The translations under genes and the position numbers were made by a program. A stretch of 64,000 bases of DNA from Arcobacter nitrofigilis DSM 7299 (lineage in GTDB: Bacteria > Campylobacterota > Campylobacteria > Campylobacterales > Arcobacteraceae), in assembly GCF_000092245.1 (NCBI RefSeq), contig NC_014166.1, positions 1,798,001 to 1,862,000 of the forward strand, written 5' to 3'. The notes beneath the pieces are model-generated. The model saw nothing but the letters and a program-made list of their open reading frames with translations. It was not told the DNA's origin and ran no database searches. Shown one piece after another: positions 17,361 to 25,652 of the stretch. The first letter of the stretch is position 1, and each line of letters starts with the position of its first letter.

Positions 17361-18287
17361 CTACTTTCTTACATCTGGACCATCAAGTTTTATACCATTT
17401 GACATATATGACATAAAAAATATTAGATCTTTCATATCTTTACTTGTATCACTTGGAGGAACTTGTCCTTCATCTTTAATACAACCAGATAATCTTCTCT
17501 CTAAAGTTCCTACACCTTTCCATTTTAATCTATAAACTGGGAAATGTGAAACTTGACCTAAAAATGGAGATAAGTTCTCATTTCTTACTCTTTTTCCTGA
17601 ACCTCCAACATGACATTCAGCACAATTTAGTTTTAAATAACCTCTTTGTGTATAGTAATATTCTTTACCATTTTCATATGCATCAGCAGCAGCTTGACTA
17701 TCAATTTTTACATCAGTAATTTTCCCTTCATCTTGAGCAGCTTGTGCCATATAAGCTTGAAGTTTAGCCATATCACCTTTTTTAGTATTCCATGCTTTTT
17801 CACCATTTGCTGTTAAACATTCATTAACAGCTTGAGTAATAGTTACAACTTGATTTCTTGCATTATCAAAATATGGATATTTTGAAAAAGAATCAGGAGT
17901 TCCAAAACATGTTGAAAATGATTTACCGTTTGCAAATGCTTTATTCCATAATGTTTTACCAGTATCTACATCAAAATCATAAGGAGGCATCTCTTTTAAA
18001 TCTTCATATTGAGCTTTCCCATCAATGTTATATGAATAACTACCTTCTGAGAAATCTTGAAACTTTAAACCTTTTGCGATGCCATTTTCTAACTCATCAT
18101 CAGTTGCATACGGGAAAAATTCAGCTCTATTTTTTAAAGGATCTTGAAATTTAGTTTCAAAATATTTAACTAGTGCTACTCTATCTTTTTCAGCTTGTGC
18201 AGAAAAGTCTTTTGCATTTAAAGTAATATTAAATGCACTAACAGTTAAAGCTATCAAAGCTGTAGTCTTTGCAATTTTTAATAACAT
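17361..18287 (-). CDS. soxA: Cytochrome c SoxA, single-haem type
   Basis: With SoxX, SoxA oxidatively conjugates thiosulfate to the SoxY cysteine. The 308-residue product has a signal peptide and just one haem motif, CAECH (Cys222, Cys225, His226). The N-terminal domain keeps Cys residues (STCFGTPDSF and VNECL) that can form the disulfide replacing the lost haem of diheme SoxA. RLSGCIKDEG holds the Cys expected to be the persulfide-modified haem ligand. It follows soxZ by 39 bp. Confidence 0.93.
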   Translation of the reverse strand: MLLKIAKTTALIALTVSAFNITLNAKDFSAQAEKDRVALVKYFETKFQDPLKNRAEFFPYATDDELENGIAKGLKFQDFSEGSYSYNIDGKAQYEDLKEMPPYDFDVDTGKTLWNKAFANGKSFSTCFGTPDSFSKYPYFDNARNQVVTITQAVNECLTANGEKAWNTKKGDMAKLQAYMAQAAQDEGKITDVKIDSQAAADAYENGKEYYYTQRGYLKLNCAECHVGGSGKRVRNENLSPFLGQVSHFPVYRLKWKGVGTLERRLSGCIKDEGQVPPSDTSKDMKDLIFFMSYMSNGIKLDGPDVRK

Positions 18288-18326
18288 TTGTATCCCCTTA
18301 TCTTTTATATAACTATAAAATAGTTA

Positions 18327-18626
18327 TTATTTTATCTTAACAGTTTCAGTGTCAGTATTACCTTTTAAATCAATCCACCAAAAAGTCAAATCATCCCCCG
18401 CTTTACCATGAAAAGAAAACTTCACATATGGATTTTTTGATAAAAATTGACTTGTTGATACTTCATAAACAACTTTACCATTTGATGTAGCTTTAAAATT
18501 AGTAATAAAATTTACCTCTTTTTTTGCTTTTTTTGCTTCTACATAACTTAACATTTCATGTTTAGCCATAGCTTTTACAGTAACTATACCATCTTTCTCT
18601 TTTGCTTTTATTCTAGTTTTAGCCAT
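18327..18626 (-). CDS. soxZ: Thiosulfate oxidation carrier subunit SoxZ
   Basis: The 99-residue product matches SoxZ, the immunoglobulin-like partner of SoxY, with the typical opening KTRIKAKEKDGIVTVKAMAKHEM and the strand NPYVKFSFHGKAGDDLTFWW. It has no signal peptide of its own and is probably exported bound to SoxY through the Tat route. It follows soxY by 64 bp. Confidence 0.95.
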   Translation of the reverse strand: MAKTRIKAKEKDGIVTVKAMAKHEMLSYVEAKKAKKEVNFITNFKATSNGKVVYEVSTSQFLSKNPYVKFSFHGKAGDDLTFWWIDLKGNTDTETVKIK

Positions 18627-18690
18627 TTTAATTCCTTTGAATCTATTTATATTTTTTTAATTTATTATTTTTTGTGTAGTTGGAATTAAA

Positions 18691-19143
18691 TCAACCACCA
18701 CATCCACCAATAGTTACTTTTACTTCTTTTGAAGCAGAGTACAATTTTCCACCTGATTCTACAACAGCTGTAACAGTTCCAGTTTTAGCTAATTTTATTC
18801 TAATTGAATAATCAATAATTCCACCTTCTGGTACAGAAAACACTGCAACTGTTGTTTCAGGATTTGCATCTTGGAAGATTGCAACTTTTGAACCAGCTAA
18901 TTTTGAAGATACAGTTACAGGTATTACAGCCCCATTCTCTGCGATATCTGGAGCTTTAAGTTTAACTTTCCCTTGCGTTGTTGCACTTGTACCAAAAACA
19001 TCTTTGATACCATCTTCTAACTTAACAGCAGTCCATGCTTTAGGTAATGTTTTTCTAAAATCAACGGCACTTAATGTACTTGGTGCTAAAGAAGCTACTG
19101 CAAATGCACCCAACCCTAAACTTAAAAAATTTCTTCTATTCAT
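18691..19143 (-). CDS. soxY: Thiosulfate oxidation carrier protein SoxY
   Basis: SoxY carries the sulfur intermediate on a cysteine on a C-terminal swinging arm. The 150-residue product starts with a twin-arginine-like leader (MNRRNFLSLGLGAFAVASL) and ends exactly in the diagnostic GGCGG. All other Sox enzymes act on this cysteine in the periplasm. The gene lies between soxX and soxZ. Confidence 0.97.
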   Translation of the reverse strand: MNRRNFLSLGLGAFAVASLAPSTLSAVDFRKTLPKAWTAVKLEDGIKDVFGTSATTQGKVKLKAPDIAENGAVIPVTVSSKLAGSKVAIFQDANPETTVAVFSVPEGGIIDYSIRIKLAKTGTVTAVVESGGKLYSASKEVKVTIGGCGG

Positions 19144-19161
19144 TTTATTTCCTTTTAAATA

Positions 19162-19518
19162 CTAATTAATTGTTTTTAAATAAGCAACTACTGCTTTTAT
19201 TTGGCTATCACTTAGCCATCCAACTTTTCCAAATGCTGGCATTGATGTATTAGTCAATCCCCTTGCACTATAAATGTCAAATACTGTGTCATAAAGTGTT
19301 TTGTCATCCCAATAAGCTAAACCAGTTAATTTTGGCCCCATGCTTCCTGGTCCATCAATTTTTTTACCATTGACAGCATGACATGCTAAACAATTTCCTA
19401 AGTTTTTAGTATTAAAGATTTTTTCACCTTGTGCTACTAAATCAGCATTAGCAAGTGCACTTGAAGCAAGTACGCCAGTAACAGCTGATGCCATTAAAAA
19501 ATTTCTAATTAATTTCAT
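19162..19518 (-). CDS. soxX: Cytochrome c SoxX
   Basis: The 118-residue product is a short monohaem SoxX with a signal peptide (cleavage near ALA23), the haem motif CLACH (Cys43 to His47), the segment GPGSMGPKLTG and the distal ligand Met in TSMPAFGK. It partners SoxA. It is 19 bp upstream of soxY and follows soxD by 10 bp. Confidence 0.93.
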   Translation of the reverse strand: MKLIRNFLMASAVTGVLASSALANADLVAQGEKIFNTKNLGNCLACHAVNGKKIDGPGSMGPKLTGLAYWDDKTLYDTVFDIYSARGLTNTSMPAFGKVGWLSDSQIKAVVAYLKTIN

Positions 19519-19528
19519 CTAATCTCCT

Positions 19529-20617
19529 TTATTTACTTGAGTTAATCATGTAGTCAACAACTGCTTTAAACTCATCATCAGATAAATCAGTACCACCTTT
19601 TGGAGGCATTGCATTTATTCCATTGATAGCATCTTTGTAAACAGCATCTTTACCTTTTTTCATAACTGTTGCCCAAGCCTCTTTATCCCCAAACAATGGA
19701 GCACCTATTGCTTCATTCCCATGACAAGTACTACAAGAAGTCTCATAAACAGTTTGTGCAGCAGATTTTTCTTTACCCTCTTCTTTTGGTAAAGACTTTT
19801 CTGTCGAAATTGGTGGAACAAAACCTGTAATTTTTTGTTTTATATGCACAGGTTTAGGTTGTTTACAATTTGACATACATCTCTCCCCTTGCGCCAACGG
19901 AGGTCTCATCTCTTTTAAGTCATGTCTATCTGGACTTACGGCATAAAAACCATCCGCATTATTCATTTTAATACCATTAAAATTATGTTTACCTAAAATA
20001 AAATCATCATCCATTTCTTTTCCACTAACTTTAATGTCATTTACAGATAATAAATAAGCAGTAATAGCATAAACTTCATCATTTGTTAAACTTTTTGGTG
20101 CTGGAAATGGCATAGCAGTTTTAATATACCAAAACAATGTACTAGCATAAGGCCAATAAGAACCAATAGTTTTTCTTGGAGCTTCATTTCCTGTTAAACC
20201 TAATTGGTATTTTAGACTCCCTACTCCACCTTGCAATGGAGGATAACCTTTTCCACCAACACCAAAGTCTCCATGACAAACTGCACATTTAGCATCATAT
20301 AATTCTCCACCATCTCCAACAGAACCTTCACCTTCTGGTAAATCTATATTATCTGGTTTTATATCAACATTCCATGCTTTTATTTCATTTGCAGTTGGAG
20401 CTCTTCCATACTTTGAAAATCCACTTTCATCTTGAGGATTTACATGATATTTAGTATATTTATTATTAACAATTGGATAAATAACTGAGCCATCAACATT
20501 CTTTTTTAAAGTAGAAGAACTAGAAGTTGGAGTATCTAATTCTACACATCCTGTTAAAATTACTGCAGTTGCTACGCTTAATCCTATTAATGTTTTTTTA
20601 ACTTCTAACGTGAACAT
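19529..20617 (-). CDS. soxD: Diheme cytochrome c SoxD, lipoprotein form
   Basis: SoxD transfers electrons from the SoxC molybdenum centre. The 362-residue product carries two haem motifs, CAVCH (111-115) and CSTCH (295-299), each followed by a c-type domain with a Met ligand region (TAMPFPAPKS and NAMPPKGGT). The leader ends in a lipobox, LTGC at residue 24, so it is probably membrane anchored. A Cys pair in ERCMSNC lies in the inter-domain linker. It overlaps the soxC end by 20 bp. Confidence 0.9.
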   Translation of the reverse strand: MFTLEVKKTLIGLSVATAVILTGCVELDTPTSSSSTLKKNVDGSVIYPIVNNKYTKYHVNPQDESGFSKYGRAPTANEIKAWNVDIKPDNIDLPEGEGSVGDGGELYDAKCAVCHGDFGVGGKGYPPLQGGVGSLKYQLGLTGNEAPRKTIGSYWPYASTLFWYIKTAMPFPAPKSLTNDEVYAITAYLLSVNDIKVSGKEMDDDFILGKHNFNGIKMNNADGFYAVSPDRHDLKEMRPPLAQGERCMSNCKQPKPVHIKQKITGFVPPISTEKSLPKEEGKEKSAAQTVYETSCSTCHGNEAIGAPLFGDKEAWATVMKKGKDAVYKDAINGINAMPPKGGTDLSDDEFKAVVDYMINSSK

Positions 20618-21920
20618 TATTAACTACTCCTTTTGATGTAACTTCCCAACCTACAATAGGATTTCTATGATAAATTCCTTCAACCCCAACTTTCGATACT
20701 AATTTATCAATAGAAGGTTGAATGTGTCCAGAGTCATCAATTGCTCTACTTAATAAAACTTTTGGATTTCCATCCCAAGTTATAATATAAGAAAATCTAG
20801 TCCAAGACTTAGGTAATATCAATCCTTTAAAATGAGCTTCTACCCAGTTTTTACCTCCATCTAAAGAGATATCAACAGTTTTAATTGTACCTCTACCTGA
20901 CCAAGCAACACCAGAAATTTCTACTTTATCACCTATTTTTAAATCAGTCCAAGGAACTTCAGGACATGGAGAAGTAATAATTGAGTTTACTTCCATTGGC
21001 CAAAAATATTCAATTGCTTTTCCACTTGGTTGTAGCATAGTATATTTTGAAGTCTCTTCTTTTGAGTACCATGGTTTACTATCAAATTTAAGTCTTTTTA
21101 ACCATTTAACATTTAAATTACCTTCCCAACCAGGAACTAATAATCTTACTGGATATCCTTGTTCTGGTCTTAAAGGTTCACCATTTTGTCCCCAAACAAT
21201 CATAGCATCATCTAAAACTTTTTCAATAGGAATACTTCTTGCCATCTCAGAGTCATCACTTCCTTCAGCCAACATCCATTGGGCTTCAGGTTTTAAACCT
21301 AAATCTTCTAATATAACAGATAATCTTACACCTGTCCATTCGGCACTACTCATCATACCTTTTACAAATTGTAAATTATTAAACTGTGGTCCTCTCCATC
21401 CAGTAGATCCATTTGCAGGACACTCAATAAAATAAATTCTTGACTCACTTGGATATCTTTTTAATTGCTCTAAAGTTAAAACCAATGGTTTCTCAAGAAG
21501 ACCATGAAGCATAAGTCTATATTTATTTGGATCGACTTGAGCAATACCACTATGACTTCTACAGAAAAACAGACCATTTGGAGTAATTATACCTTCTTGT
21601 TGATGTAGTGGTGACATAGAAACTGTCGCATATCTATCACCTGAAGATAATAGGTCATGAATTCTTCTAATATTATTGTGCTCATAAGGAGAAGGTAACC
21701 CGTAGAGGTTTTTATCAAGTCTATCACCTAACTTTGTCCCCCATTCTACTTGATTTACAATATTTACATCATCAGCTTTAAGTTTAACTGGAGCCAAAAC
21801 ATTGGCTGCAGCAATTGCACCAGCAGAATATACAGCAGTTCTTTTAAAAAAATTTCTTCTACTTAATTTATCTTCATTAATAGTTGAACTTTTTTCTAAA
21901 CTGTCAGTCTTAGTTGTCAT
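20598..21920 (-). CDS. soxC: Sulfane dehydrogenase molybdopterin subunit SoxC
   Basis: SoxC with SoxD oxidises SoxY-bound sulfane sulfur, giving six more electrons per thiosulfate. The 440-residue product has a twin-arginine signal (SRRNFFKRT), an oxidoreductase molybdopterin domain with the molybdenum-ligating Cys167 in FIECPANGSTGW, and a C-terminal Mo-co dimerisation domain (about 320-440). It is the first gene of the sox run. moeA, needed for molybdenum insertion, diverges on the other side of the promoter region. Confidence 0.95.
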   Translation of the reverse strand: MTTKTDSLEKSSTINEDKLSRRNFFKRTAVYSAGAIAAANVLAPVKLKADDVNIVNQVEWGTKLGDRLDKNLYGLPSPYEHNNIRRIHDLLSSGDRYATVSMSPLHQQEGIITPNGLFFCRSHSGIAQVDPNKYRLMLHGLLEKPLVLTLEQLKRYPSESRIYFIECPANGSTGWRGPQFNNLQFVKGMMSSAEWTGVRLSVILEDLGLKPEAQWMLAEGSDDSEMARSIPIEKVLDDAMIVWGQNGEPLRPEQGYPVRLLVPGWEGNLNVKWLKRLKFDSKPWYSKEETSKYTMLQPSGKAIEYFWPMEVNSIITSPCPEVPWTDLKIGDKVEISGVAWSGRGTIKTVDISLDGGKNWVEAHFKGLILPKSWTRFSYIITWDGNPKVLLSRAIDDSGHIQPSIDKLVSKVGVEGIYHRNPIVGWEVTSKGVVNNVHVRS

Positions 21921-21962
21921 TTATACTCCTTCGAATAATTATCAATTATAAATAATAATTAT

Positions 21963-22016
21963 TTATAAACAAAATTATAAACAAATATTATCTATCCTTA
22001 TACATATTATAAACAA
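21963..22016. repeat. Three direct copies of TTATAAACAA upstream of soxC
   Basis: Perfect 10-bp copies are at 21963-21972, 21975-21984 and 22007-22016, with start-to-start distances of 12 and 32 bp. They sit 43-96 bp upstream of the soxC start. The last copy overlaps the palindrome AACAATTGTT. They are candidates for a regulator of thiosulfate oxidation. Confidence 0.5.
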
Positions 22017-22109
22017 TTGTTATATAACTTTTTATTATATAATATTACTGATATTATTGCTCATTTTCATAGCTAAGTCAATTATTTTTTAGTATTTTTA
22101 CCAAATTTA

Positions 22110-22149
22110 GCCAAATGCTATGCTAATGCTATGTTAATACTAGGTTAAT
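22110..22149. repeat. 11-bp phased array between soxC and moeA
   Basis: Boxes GCCAAAT, TGCTAAT, TGTTAAT and GGTTAAT start at 22110, 22121, 22132 and 22143, separated by GCTA, GCTA and ACTA. A 7-bp box with a 4-bp spacer is the layout of PhoB/OmpR-family response-regulator sites. The array is about 190-230 bp from soxC and about 85-125 bp from moeA. Confidence 0.6.
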
Positions 22150-22234
22150 GTACAAAAACTACTATTTCCAAGCCTTCAAAGTTACTTTTTTTCTTCATTA
22201 TGATACTATTTCTTCTTAAAAATTGGAGGTAAAA

Positions 22235-23455
22235 ATGAAAAATATAATAAATTATGAAGAGTCTTTAAACATATTAAATAATATTTTTTTGGAAGAAAAA
22301 ATTAAGGAAAAACTTTTTTTAACAAATGCATTGGGAAGGATACTATCTGATGACATAATTGCAAACGAAAATTCACCTGCTTTTATAACATCTGGGATGG
22401 ATGGATATGCTATTAAAAGTGAAGATCAAAAATTAAACACCATAAAAATAATAGATAAGAACCCAGCGGGAAGTGTTACTGAATCAAAAGTTGAAAATGG
22501 CAGCTGCATAAAAACATTTACTGGTTCTTTAATGCCAGAAGGGGCAGATACATTAATACCAATAGAAAATGTTGAAGTAGTTGGTGATTGTATAAAAATC
22601 GTTCAAGAAGTTTCAAAAGGTTTTGCAGTAAGAGATATAGGTGAAAACTATAAAGAAAATGAAATTTTAATAAAAAAAGGAACTCTAATTGGCTTTGCTG
22701 AAATAGGTGTAATGGCTTCACTTAATATATCACAAGTAAGTGTATATTCTCAGGTTGTAGTAAGTATTGCAAGTACAGGAAGTGAAATACTTGATATTGG
22801 AGAAGTTCAAACTAATAAATCACAAATAAGAAGTTCAAACCATCTTACTGTTGAAGTTTTAGCAAAAAAAGCTGGTGCAAAAACTATTCAAATGGGAACA
22901 ATAAAAGATGATATGGATTCAATTACCCAAATGATGAAAACTGCTTTAGATAACTCAGATATAGTTGTTACAACTGGTGGGGTATCAAAAGGTGATTATG
23001 ACTTCGTACAAGATGTTGTAAAAGAAAAACTTGGAGCTGAAGTTCTATTTCATGGAGTGAATATTAAACCAGGAGGTCCAATATTAATAGCAAAAAAAGA
23101 TAATAAACTAATTATCTCTCTTCCAGGGTTTGCCTATAGCTCAACTGTATGTGCTATTTTATATCTACTTCCTATGATTTATAAGTATGAAGGTTCTAAA
23201 AAAGAACTTCCTATAGTAAAAGCGAGAATAAATCAAAACTTTCCAGTAAAAATAAAAAAGACAGTATTTACAGCTTGCAATGTTAAATATGAAAATGGTG
23301 AATATAATATTGATTTTGAAGGTAAAAAACAAGGTACAAGTGCGATACTGACAAATCTTTTAGGTAGTCCTGCTTTACTTATACAAGATAAAGATAGTGA
23401 AGATATAAAAGCTGGCGATTTAGTTGATATTTTATTATTAAATGAGTTGAACTAA
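22235..23455 (+). CDS. moeA: Molybdopterin molybdenumtransferase MoeA
   Basis: MoeA inserts molybdate into adenylylated molybdopterin. The start at 22235 is chosen because GGAGGT ends four bases before it; an in-frame TTG at 22223 would lie on that ribosome site. The 406-residue product has the MoeA domain order, with DGYAIKS, FTGSLMPEGADTLIPIENV, the central VSIASTGSEIL and TTGGVSKGDYDFV of the cofactor-binding fold, and a C-terminal beta domain. Position beside soxC suggests it serves that molybdoenzyme among others. It overlaps the next ORF by one base. Confidence 0.93.
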   Translation: MKNIINYEESLNILNNIFLEEKIKEKLFLTNALGRILSDDIIANENSPAFITSGMDGYAIKSEDQKLNTIKIIDKNPAGSVTESKVENGSCIKTFTGSLMPEGADTLIPIENVEVVGDCIKIVQEVSKGFAVRDIGENYKENEILIKKGTLIGFAEIGVMASLNISQVSVYSQVVVSIASTGSEILDIGEVQTNKSQIRSSNHLTVEVLAKKAGAKTIQMGTIKDDMDSITQMMKTALDNSDIVVTTGGVSKGDYDFVQDVVKEKLGAEVLFHGVNIKPGGPILIAKKDNKLIISLPGFAYSSTVCAILYLLPMIYKYEGSKKELPIVKARINQNFPVKIKKTVFTACNVKYENGEYNIDFEGKKQGTSAILTNLLGSPALLIQDKDSEDIKAGDLVDILLLNELN

Positions 23456-23976
23456 TGTTTGAACACTTAATAATCATCTTTATGGGAATAGTATTTTTAA
23501 TAATACTCCCTATTATGTCTACAATAAAATACTGGAACTATAAGCCATATATGAAATATGCACTCTCTTTAATATGGATATCATATATTGTAATTGCTTA
23601 TGAAGTCTTTTTCCCAAGAGAAAGTTATTATATTAAGAATCTAAATAAATTCTCAAATATAACATTTAGCAAAGAGATAAAAATAATAGATAAATACACT
23701 TCATTTTTAAATATAGAAGGTGAATACTCTTCTTGTGCTATATTTGAAATACCAGCTAAAGATAAAGTACTACTAAGTAAGCTAAAAGAAGATAAAACAA
23801 CCACTTTACCAAATATGAACAACAAATGCTCTAACATGATAAATAAGGAGTTTAAAAATAATAATCTAGTAACTTTCAAATCAATTGATGAAAAAAATTA
23901 TAGACAATGGGGTTTTTTGAAAAACTCTAATAAAGTTTTCTTTTATTATAAGTCATTTGGAATGACAAATAAATAA
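23455..23976 (+). CDS. Membrane-anchored protein of unknown function downstream of moeA
   Basis: The 173-residue product has two N-terminal hydrophobic segments (about residues 4-21 and 36-52) and a soluble, Lys-rich remainder with two Cys residues (YSSCAIF and NNKCSN) that may pair if the tail is periplasmic. I recognise no domain. Its ATG overlaps the moeA stop codon, so its translation is coupled to moeA. Confidence 0.6.
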   Translation: MFEHLIIIFMGIVFLIILPIMSTIKYWNYKPYMKYALSLIWISYIVIAYEVFFPRESYYIKNLNKFSNITFSKEIKIIDKYTSFLNIEGEYSSCAIFEIPAKDKVLLSKLKEDKTTTLPNMNNKCSNMINKEFKNNNLVTFKSIDEKNYRQWGFLKNSNKVFFYYKSFGMTNK

Positions 23977-23978
23977 AT

Positions 23979-24518
23979 CTACTCTAACTCTATCAATGCT
24001 TCTATTAAAGAAGCATTGATAATCGAACAAATAAACTTTACAGTACCACTCCAACCTATGTATTCAACCAAATCATCCACTTTTTCATATTTTTCTTCAA
24101 CATTTGGATCTGAATTTATTAACTTAAGTATTAAATTAAAAATATCATTGTTATTTATTTTACAAAGTTCTAAAATATTTGTTTGAACTTCTAAATTCCC
24201 ATATGAGTTATTTTCTTCCTCTTTTGTAAAGTTTTCTACCAAATTTCCAAAAATTTGTAAAGTTCTTCTTAAAGCACTTTTTATTAATTCCATTTTATAA
24301 CATAAATCTACTTTTGAAGAATAAGACATTTGAGGTAGTTCGGCTTTTCTTGATACTTGAGCTAATTTAACTTTGAGTAATTTATCTAAAGTATCTTCCA
24401 AAATAGATACAGAGATAACTATAACCTCTCTATCACTCTTATTTGCTATTTTATGGGTATATATTTTCATATTTTGAGCAAATCTTCTATTTGTATCTAA
24501 ACTTTTATCAAATATCAT
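23979..24518 (-). CDS. MltR-like helical protein, uncertain
   Basis: The 179-residue product is all-helical and soluble. The segment VSILEDTLDKLLKVKL followed by YSSKVDLCYKMELI resembles the MltR (mannitol operon repressor) family pattern, in which a leucine-rich helix precedes a short FSSKI-like turn. There is no DNA-binding motif. It lies 9 bp after the Cu/Zn-type permease gene and may simply ride in that operon. The family assignment is tentative. Confidence 0.45.
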   Translation of the reverse strand: MIFDKSLDTNRRFAQNMKIYTHKIANKSDREVIVISVSILEDTLDKLLKVKLAQVSRKAELPQMSYSSKVDLCYKMELIKSALRRTLQIFGNLVENFTKEEENNSYGNLEVQTNILELCKINNNDIFNLILKLINSDPNVEEKYEKVDDLVEYIGWSGTVKFICSIINASLIEALIELE

Positions 24519-24527
24519 ACTAATTCA

Positions 24528-25652
24528 CTATGAGCAACATGTTGCTCCTTTTTTAGGAAACTTGATTCTATATAAATGATAAACTATTAATATTAACATA
24601 AATAAAGAAGCTAAAGATTTCACAAGACTAGTCTCATCCACATCACTAGAAATAGATAGTAATTCTAAGTGTTGAAAATAAGAATCAAAAACAAATCCAA
24701 AAACCAATGATAATATGGCAATTACACCAACATAAATTATCAATGATCTTTTACCTAACATTTTATATACAATACTCATAGTAACAGCACTAGTAGCAGG
24801 ACCTGCTGTTAAAAATATAAATACAGCCCCTGCACTCATTCCTTGAAGCATAAGTGCCGCTGCAAGTGGTAATGATGCTGTCGCACAAGTATATAAAGGA
24901 ATAGCAAAAAGCAAAATCACAAAATAAGTCAATATTTGATTGTCAAATAAAAGTTTTGCATACTCTTGTGGAATAAAAGTTGTAAAAAGAGCTCCTAAAA
25001 TCAATCCAATCAATAATGACTTTGCCATATCAGAAAAAAGAGTTCCATATCCATAAGCCAAAGCCTTTTTTATAGAAAAGCCTTCCTTAGTCTTTGATGA
25101 GCTACTAGAACAACTAGAACCACTACAACAAGAACTTTCACTCTCTTTAGTTTCTTGTGCTTTAAAAGTAGGATTAATGGCAAAACTTGAGTTTGGAGTA
25201 AAAGCTTGAAATTTTGGTTTCTCAACAACCGCTTCCTCTTTTTCTTCAAAAAAGTTTTGCACAAGACCTACTACTATTGCGATAACAATTGAAGAGACAA
25301 CTCTAAAAATAGTAAATATAATGCCAAAAAATGAAAAAGTAGCTAATATAGAATCAACACCAGTTATTGGCGTTGAGATTAAGAAACTCTGAATTGAGCC
25401 TTTACTTGCACCCTCTTTTTTTAATCCCTGTGCCAAAGGAATAACAGAACAAGAACAAACAGGTAATGGTATTCCAAAAATTGTTGCTTTTATAACTGAC
25501 ATGGTTGAGTTTTTCCCCAAATGAGAAGATATAAAATCATCAGGAATTAGTTGTTTCAAAATCCCAGCTATAAAAAGTCCAACTATTACATAGATACTCA
25601 TTGCATCTAATAGTTTTAAAAAATTTGTTGTAAATTCTAATATTAATTCCAT
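24528..25652 (-). CDS. SO_0444-type Cu/Zn efflux permease (DUF318 family)
   Basis: The 374-residue product is a permease of the DUF318/ArsP-like group with two similar halves, each of about four helices. The first half has PLPVCSCSVIPLAQGLKKEG and the second has YTCATASLPLAAALMLQG and TAGPATSAV. Between them lies a Cys/Ser-rich soluble linker (ESSCCSGSSCSSSSS, about residue 175), and the protein ends in TCCS. The cysteines suit soft-metal binding. The family exports copper or zinc; the substrate here is inferred. It begins right after the rmuC stop codon. Confidence 0.8.
   Translation of the reverse strand: MELILEFTTNFLKLLDAMSIYVIVGLFIAGILKQLIPDDFISSHLGKNSTMSVIKATIFGIPLPVCSCSVIPLAQGLKKEGASKGSIQSFLISTPITGVDSILATFSFFGIIFTIFRVVSSIVIAIVVGLVQNFFEEKEEAVVEKPKFQAFTPNSSFAINPTFKAQETKESESSCCSGSSCSSSSSKTKEGFSIKKALAYGYGTLFSDMAKSLLIGLILGALFTTFIPQEYAKLLFDNQILTYFVILLFAIPLYTCATASLPLAAALMLQGMSAGAVFIFLTAGPATSAVTMSIVYKMLGKRSLIIYVGVIAILSLVFGFVFDSYFQHLELLSISSDVDETSLVKSLASLFMLILIVYHLYRIKFPKKGATCCS

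Larger units (their letters stand above)
21921..22234. other. soxC-moeA divergent intergenic region
   Basis: This 314-bp AT-rich stretch has no ORF with coding character. It holds the promoters of soxC (leftward) and moeA (rightward), three copies of TTATAAACAA near soxC, the palindrome AACAATTGTT at 22012-22021, and an 11-bp phased array at 22110-22149. The moeA ribosome site GGAGGT is at 22225-22230. Confidence 0.7.

Noticed and set aside
14405-21920. Loss of the second SoxA haem as a gene defect
   Set aside because: The paired cysteines that replace the haem and the Cys haem ligand are kept, as in the known single-haem SoxA class.
22223-22234. Upstream TTG start for moeA
   Set aside because: It lies on the GGAGGT ribosome site that serves the ATG at 22235.
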